NCBI GenBank assembly: GCA_946811185.2
Contig: OX328096.1
Location: 40,810,252-40,874,251 of the forward strand
From: Hippopus hippopus
Lineage: Eukaryota > Mollusca > Bivalvia > Cardiida > Cardiidae
Direction: 5' to 3'
DNA length: 64,000 nt
Below are positions 58,371 through 64,000 of the stretch, in pieces; position 1 is the stretch's first letter, and each line of letters opens with the position of its first letter. The notes below the pieces were generated by a model that did not search any database, had not been told where the DNA came from, and worked only from the letters and a program-made list of their open reading frames with translations. The position numbers and the translations under genes are program-made.

Positions 58371-59149
58371 GTATGTAAACAAATCATGATGCAATCGTTA
58401 CACGAACGCCCTCGCGGAGTTGGTTGTCGGCTTGACATTTCGCGTGCACTTAAAATAGATTTAGATCTAGAATCTAGATGTAGTTAATATAGTCTATAAA
58501 GCCTAGATTCTATAAAATTGAGAGAACATTTTGAGCTTTGTCTTTATATCAGCATCAGCTTTTTCATAAAAGTAGACCTGGTTACCGCATGGGCACCGAA
58601 TATACACTCGAGTCAGTTTTAGTCTTTTTAGTGATAATCTTGAACGAAACATGCAATTTCACGTTTGCTTTGTCTCAAGTTCAGCTTGACAGCGTAGATC
58701 AAAGATCAGACTGCACATTTTGTGCACTCTGATCACAAGGCTTTCATCTACACTGGCCGCAAAGGCAAAGTTCTATCATCGTGATTGGCGCTTAAAATTA
58801 AGCTTCGTAAATTCGTCAGCTTTTCTGTCAAAGCAACTTAGTAGATCTAGTGTCGCCAAAAGAGAGACACAAACCAATTATCAGATAGAAAGCATTAATA
58901 CATTAAAACGCGAAATAAATGAAATTGGCATTTTCGATTAACAGCGATCCTCCTAGATTTCAGGTTGTCTTGAATCATCGGAAATTGTAGACCCGAGATT
59001 TGACTGCATTTTTGTTGAGTGCGATCCATTTTCTACATAAACCTAGTGTGTGCCCTCGCAATACTCGTATGTTGTGAAGTTTCCTTGGTTGGCTAAGGGT
59101 TAGGATAAATTTCTGGAACCGAAGGAAAACTTGGTCAGTTAATTAAAAC
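58371..59149. other. GALK1 intron 1, first part
   Basis: TAGATC-type motifs at 58460-58482 and one family D core; otherwise nothing recognised. No second exon. Confidence 0.5.
58686..58769 (+). mobile_element. Family D core fragment in GALK1 intron 1
   Basis: agcgtagatcaaagatcaga ... catctacactggccgc. Confidence 0.5.
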
Positions 59150-59604
59150 CATTTGATTTAAAACCGTCAGTGGTGGACGATAGGAATGCTCTGCCCTAAG
59201 AAATTAATTTAGATTCGCTGACAGCTTTTAAGACATACATGTACCTTGACAGGGACAAACCCATACCTAATAAGCTTTATTTCATTGGCGAAAGAGGGTA
59301 TCAAATTATCCACACCAGGCTGCGTAACAAATGTAGTTCGCCAAAGTTTGATCTATTCCAAAAGAATTTAGTTGCTTCGCCTTTGTGTCAATGTGGTGGA
59401 ATTGAGATTAGTCAACATTATCTTTTAGAGTGTAGGTATTATACTATCATTAGAAATAAACTTTTTGCAACTACTGAGAATTTCACCACTGTCAGCTTGG
59501 ACGTCCTGCTGTTCGATGACGAAAGCCTCACCTTTCATGAAAATGTTATGGTATTTTTAGAAGTGCAGTCTTTTATTAAGGATAGCAGAAGGTTCAAGCT
59601 ATAA
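59150..59604 (+). pseudogene. LINE ORF C-terminal fragment (Jockey/RTE-like tail)
   Basis: Reads DSLTAFKTYMYLDRDKPIPN, then IIHTRLRNKCSS and CQCGGIEISQHYLLEC. This is the Cys/His tail typical after the RT of Jockey/CR1-type elements. No RT core is present, so this is a 5'-truncated fragment lying in GALK1 intron 1. It differs from the L1-like element at 37890. Confidence 0.65.
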
Positions 59605-60321
59605 GTGAAAATCCGGTCCGAAATACCACCGAAACACCCGTATTTTTTTATTGTTGGGTTCAAATAACTCTCAAAAGTATGCAGCATTTTTTTCTTTCTT
59701 TTTCAGAAAACATACTTAATCAAAGTATTAATCATTATTGAGAAGAGTGATGCTGTTAGTATACACTGATCATTGATTTACGTTGAGAACAATCACCGAA
59801 ACACTCGCGTGCCTGACCTGTTACACACCGAAATACCCGATCTCGATGACGACAATCTAGACCTAAGATTTATCAATTTGAAATTATCACTTATATTTCT
59901 TTTGAATGACAAGAGGGCCATGATGGCCCTGTATCGCTCCACTGGCTATTGCACAGTGGTGATCATCTAGGCTGATGTCTCCCAAGAAGAGGCCCTTCTC
60001 CAGCATTGGTGAAGTGTAACTATCTTATTATCCCATATTTTATCTGTCATGTAATTGACAATGAAATACCCCTCTATTTGTGGAAATCAATTCCAAACAT
60101 TTCAAATGAAATCTCACAAAAAAGTTTGCAATATTTTATACTTTTCTTTTATTTAATGTTCGACACAAAGAATCATTCACCAATGGCACTCACCCGGTAC
60201 AGATTAACATATTTGAGATGGCCCTTTATACACTTACAGAAATAATAAATATAAATATGTTCTATATTGGTAAAGCAATAATGGTGTAGGGCTACTCTAT
60301 GGGTACGTAATAATAAATAGA

Positions 60322-60547
60322 TTAACCCTTTACCACACAATCCTGACTTTTAACGACTCAGAAAGAGAAAGCTTTTGAAAACGTTGTGGGAAATGGAGAA
60401 AATGCTGGTAACTTGCATTTCTCCTTTTCTCACAATGTTTTCTACCCTATCAAAGACAAAGCTTCATTTCAGGTACATGGAATTTGTTGTCTGCAAATGC
60501 TTTCAATTCAGTTCAGTCCAAAAGTTAATTGTTTGGTATAGAGTTAA
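60322..60547 (+). mobile_element. Family C element in GALK1 intron 1
   Basis: TTAA 60322 and 60544; core tggagaaaatgctggtaact with two mismatches. Confidence 0.78.
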
Positions 60548-61409
60548 CATATGAATATGGTAAGTTTTCTTGTTTTGGCAGCTTCAGTTCAAGGTTTGCA
60601 TCATAGCCTTGGTCAGGCTGTCATCACCAGATTGTGCCAGACAACCATCCATCCTAAGTTGGTCAGTTTAATGTATCATCATAGACTTGAGCAGTACATT
60701 CTTCTAGATAAAAAAAAATGTGGTTATGTCTCATTTTCAATACATTCTATCAAAAAAAGGATACACAAAGGTTATACAACATTAACGAGTAACAACATTT
60801 ACACATTTTCCCATCATAGAGCTCTCGACCTTTGACCACCAGATTAACATAAAAGATACTTGTATGTGGGCTGATAATGGCCCATATCCTGTATTGATTT
60901 TCAAAAATTGCAGGTTGGCCATTAGATGAAATATTCAAGACATCATCATGACATCATGGCAATACAAGATGCAATAATAAACTCTGAAAAGAACTAACCA
61001 AAGGATGATTTGTTTTCAATAACACTCTTTTTGATGTGGAGATATTCACAATTTACTTCAAACTATAAATTATAATGTACTGGAACAGCAATGTTTTGAG
61101 TGCATTTATATTTGCATGGACAGAACAAGAGTTATTTCCTTTTATCAGTATGTAAACTTAAATCATATAACCAGTTATAATCTTTAATAAAGCCAAGCCC
61201 ACAGCAGCCAAGTCCATTGCCAGATCAAATTTTTAGCAAAGAATCTGAAATATGTAAAGCTTAGTACCATGCATATGCCAATTTATAGTGAATTCCAAAT
61301 TATGCTTCTGGAAAAGATTTTTAGACGTTTTTCAATACTTTTCAGTTTTGTAACCATAGCAACAATAGCTTTTAACAGATGTTAATTCTTTGAAGACATT
61401 CTGAAGAAC

Positions 61410-61735
61410 ATCATAGCAAGATGATATCTGTAAAGTTTGGTCAAAATTGGAAGAGTGGTTTCAATAGATTTCACTACATAAGCCCATGTAAAATTTCTGA
61501 CCCCTGGGGTGGGGTCAAATTCGACCTTAGTGCTATAATTTGGGTACTCTTGGTAGAGGACCACCAAGTAAAGCCACACAAAAAATTTGGAAGTCTAACA
61601 TCTGACCCCTGGGGTGGGGTCAAATTCGACCATAGTGCTATAATTTGGGTACTCTTGGTAGAGGACCACCAAATAAAGCCACACACAAAATTTGGTAGCC
61701 CCAGGCCTAATGACTCAGTACACGGAGATTTCTTA
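61410..61735 (+). repeat. Family E-like units inside family H
   Basis: Two direct ~107-bp units, each with cccctggggtggggtcaaat, tataatttgggtactcttgg and tagaggaccaccaa; nearly identical, so young or recently homogenised. Same sequence type as the 63-64 kb array. Confidence 0.75.
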
Positions 61736-62650
61736 AGTTATGTTCACAAACATTTTAAAAAGGGTCATCCAAGAAACATTTCTGTGAAATTATTTCAAAA
61801 TCTGACCAGCAGTTTCAGAGAAGAAGAATATTTAAGAATTTCTTCATTTCCCTATAGTGCTAGTAGCCCCCATTCACCAGAGCTGTGTTTCTTGACAGAT
61901 CAAAATTTCACAAACAATTTTTGGAAAGGGTCATTCAAGGAACATCTCTGTGAAAATATTTCAAATTCTGACCAGTCGTTTCAGAGAAGAAGAATTTTTA
62001 AGAATTTCTAAATTTCCATATAGTGCAAGTAGCCCCCATTCACCAGAGCCACATTTTTTGACGGATCAAAATTTTACGAACAATTTTTGAAAAAGGTCAC
62101 CCAATCAACAATCCTGTGAAATTATTTCAAAATCTGACCTGCTGTTTCAGAGGAGAAGATTTTTAAAGAATTCCTTCATTTCTGTATAGTGCAAGAAGCC
62201 CCCATTCACCAGAGCCACGTTTTTTGACGGATCAAAATTTTACGAACACTTTTTGAAAAGGGTCACCCAAGGAACAATCCTGTGAAATTATTTCGAAATC
62301 TGACCAGCGGTTTCAGAGAAGAAGAATTTTGAAGAATTCCTTCATTTCTATATGGTGCAAGAAGCCCCCATTCACCAGAGCCACATTTTTTGACGGATCA
62401 AAATTTTACGAACAATTTATAAAAAGGGTCACCCAAGGAGCATATCTGTGAAATTATTTCAAAATCTGACCCGTGGTTTCAGAGGAGAAGATTTTTAAAG
62501 AATTCCCTAAAAAATTCCATTTGGTTGCAATGGCAACCAGAGTTTTTGATGGAATCAAATTCTGTGAACAGTTTTTAAAGAGGACCTTCCAAGGAACATT
62601 CCAGCCAAGTTTGGTCCAAATCCGCCCAGTGGTTTAGGAGGAGTTGATGT
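61736..62650 (+). repeat. Family H tandem array (~165-bp units)
   Basis: Five to six units spaced 165, 164, 167 and 148 bp, each with acggatcaaaattttacgaa, aagggtcacccaagga, aaatctgaccagcggtttca and tagtgcaagaagccccc. Confidence 0.8.
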
Positions 62651-62739
62651 TTAAAGAATTGTTGACGACACACGACGCACGACGGACACCAGGTGATCCT
62701 AAAAGCTCCCCTTGAGCACATTGTGCTCAAGTGAGCTAA

Positions 62740-62817
62740 AAAGTTAACATACGGATGGACGCACAACGGACAACGGGCCATAACATAAGCCTGCTGGCCT
62801 TCGGCCAGTGGAGCTAA
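62740..62817 (+). mobile_element. Second Helitron-like 3' end
   Basis: Hairpin ctggcc-ttc-ggccag (62794-62808) five bases before CTAA (62814-62817), abutting the first end. It shares gtgagctaaaaa / gtggagctaaaaa wording with it. Probably a solo or truncated relative. Confidence 0.4.
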
Positions 62818-62839
62818 AAAACTTGTCTAGCACCAATCA

Positions 62840-64000
62840 TGTATCACTGCAGCTTGATAATCAAGGGAGGTAAATAGTAACGAACTTTATCTTTCATAAA
62901 AAGAGTTATTTCCCTTGATTAATGTTTAAATTGAAGTGACAATATTTTGAAGCCCATGTTAAACTTGCGATCCCTGGAATGAAGGCAATTTTGACCCCAG
63001 ACCTACAATATGAAACTAGAATGTGTGGTTATAAACAAAAAGATTTTTTAATCTTGGCCAATAAAAAGTCATGTAAAACAAGTTTGCTGAATAAAAGGCC
63101 CTGTAAAATATGTGATCCATGACACAGGTTTATCAAGTTTTCACTATAAAAGCCAATGTAAAACTTGTGACCCCTGGTGTGGAGTCAAACTTGACCCCCA
63201 AAGTTAAAATTTGGGCCCTCTTGGTAGAGGCCCATTATATAAAGTTACATGCAAAATTTGGTAGCCCTAGGCCTAAATATGGCTATGTACAAGTAGATTA
63301 TTAAAGTTTCCTTATATAAGACCATGTAGAACTTGTGACCCCCTGGGGTGGGGCTACATTTGACCCCCTGGGCTATAATTTGGGCACCCTTGATAGAGAC
63401 CCCCTAGATAAAGCTAAATGCAAAATTTGATAGCCCTAGCCCTTATAGCTAGATGCGAAAGATTTTCCTATATAAGCCCGCCCATGTAAAACATGTTACC
63501 CCCCGGAGCGAAGTCAAATTTGACCCTCGGCTATAATTTGGACACCCTTGGTACAGGTCCACTAGATAAAGCTACATGCCAAATTTGGTCGGCCTAGGCC
63601 CCATGGCTAGGTCAAAGAAGAATTTTAAAGTTCTCCCTATATAAGCCCATGTAAAACTTGTTATATAAGCCCATGTAAAACTTGTTACCCCCGGGCAAGG
63701 CCTAATTTGACCCCAGGGCTATAATTTGAACAATCTTGGCAGAGGTCCACTAGATAAAGCTACATGCCAAATTTGGTAGCTCTAGGCCCTATGACTAGGT
63801 AGAAGAGGAATTTTAAAGTTCTCCCTAAATAAGCCCATGTATAACTTGTAACCCCCGGGGCGGGGCCAATTTTGACCCCAGGGCTATAAATTGAAGAAAC
63901 TTGGTAGAGGTCCACTAGATAAAGCTACATGCCAAATTTGGTAGCCCTTGGCCTTACGGTTTCAGACAAGAAGATTTTCAAAGATTTTCAATATTTTTCA
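62840..64000 (+). repeat. Family E tandem array, opposite orientation, runs off the window
   Basis: Begins tgattggtgctagac side, then foldback aatcaagggaggtaaat ... atttcccttgatta (62862-62926). Then come about six ~155-bp units with cccatgtaaaacttgtgacc, ataatttgggcacccttggt, gataaagctacatgccaaat and agccctaggcc. Units near the right edge are most alike. Confidence 0.75.

Larger units (their letters stand above)
59904..62739 (+). mobile_element. Possible non-autonomous Helitron-like element
   Basis: Left boundary near a palindrome agggccatgatggccct (59914-59930). The right end has hairpin ttgagcac-att-gtgctcaa (62712-62730) five bases before CTAA (62736-62739), which fits the Helitron hairpin-plus-CTRR rule. 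The body is the tandem arrays above. The family C element at 60322 is a later insertion. No Rep/helicase frame is present. Boundary and class are inference. Confidence 0.4.

Noticed and set aside
60551..60700. Possible GALK1 exon after tttcttgttttggcag
   Set aside because: The translation after the AG does not resemble galactokinase, and no donor or frame link to exon 1 is apparent.
61410..64000. Tandem units considered as a CRISPR-like or satellite array
   Set aside because: No short repeat with unique spacers. Units of 107-165 bp are diverged and match interspersed arrays elsewhere in the window.

Overview
The window looks like nuclear DNA of a bivalve mollusc, probably a heterodont. The reasons are intron-rich animal genes with AT-rich introns, no bacterial gene structure, and a dense load of short inverted-repeat elements and ~140-165 bp tandem-core repeats of a type familiar from bivalve genomes. 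The species call rests on memory of such repeats and was not searched.

Three host genes can be supported. (1) 4323-16509, plus strand: the last three coding exons of synaptotagmin-17 (SYT17), with a Cys cluster, C2A, C2B and the conserved C-terminus; the start exon was not found. (2) 46894-57233, minus strand: a complete seven-exon renalase gene (RNLS) encoding 354 residues, in which every splice junction joins in phase. (3) 58200-58370, plus strand: the first coding exon of galactokinase (GALK1), whose remaining exons lie beyond the window. RNLS and GALK1 are divergent, with 966 bp between their start codons. That interval holds a perfect CRE overlapping a perfect CLEAR/E-box palindrome.

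The ~30 kb between SYT17 and RNLS contains no recognisable host gene. It is built from mobile-element remnants. Family A: ~270 bp foldback elements with a GC-rich hairpin core, all between 0.9 and 41.5 kb. Family A2: two elements with different ends but a near-identical core. Families B, C and D: short elements bounded by TTAA; C and D begin CCCTT and end AAGGG, as in piggyBac-type MITEs. Family E/F/H: tandem-core repeats, some with Helitron-like 3' ends. There is one 5'-truncated L1/Tx1-like LINE at 37890-41650, a LINE C-terminal fragment at 59150-59604 and one tRNA-derived SINE at 45292-45529.

The most unusual observations are these. The LINE is flanked by a 110-bp gap-free direct duplication. 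The splice acceptors of RNLS exons 5, 6 and 7 each have a family C element ending only 20-34 nt upstream, with its terminal TTAA where a branch point is expected. Hairpin cores carry paired (compensatory) substitutions. One element is a C/D chimera, and C and D elements form chains sharing single TTAA junctions. No tRNA, rRNA, CRISPR array or bacterial-type operon was seen. Coordinates of degenerate repeat copies are approximate to about 10 bp.
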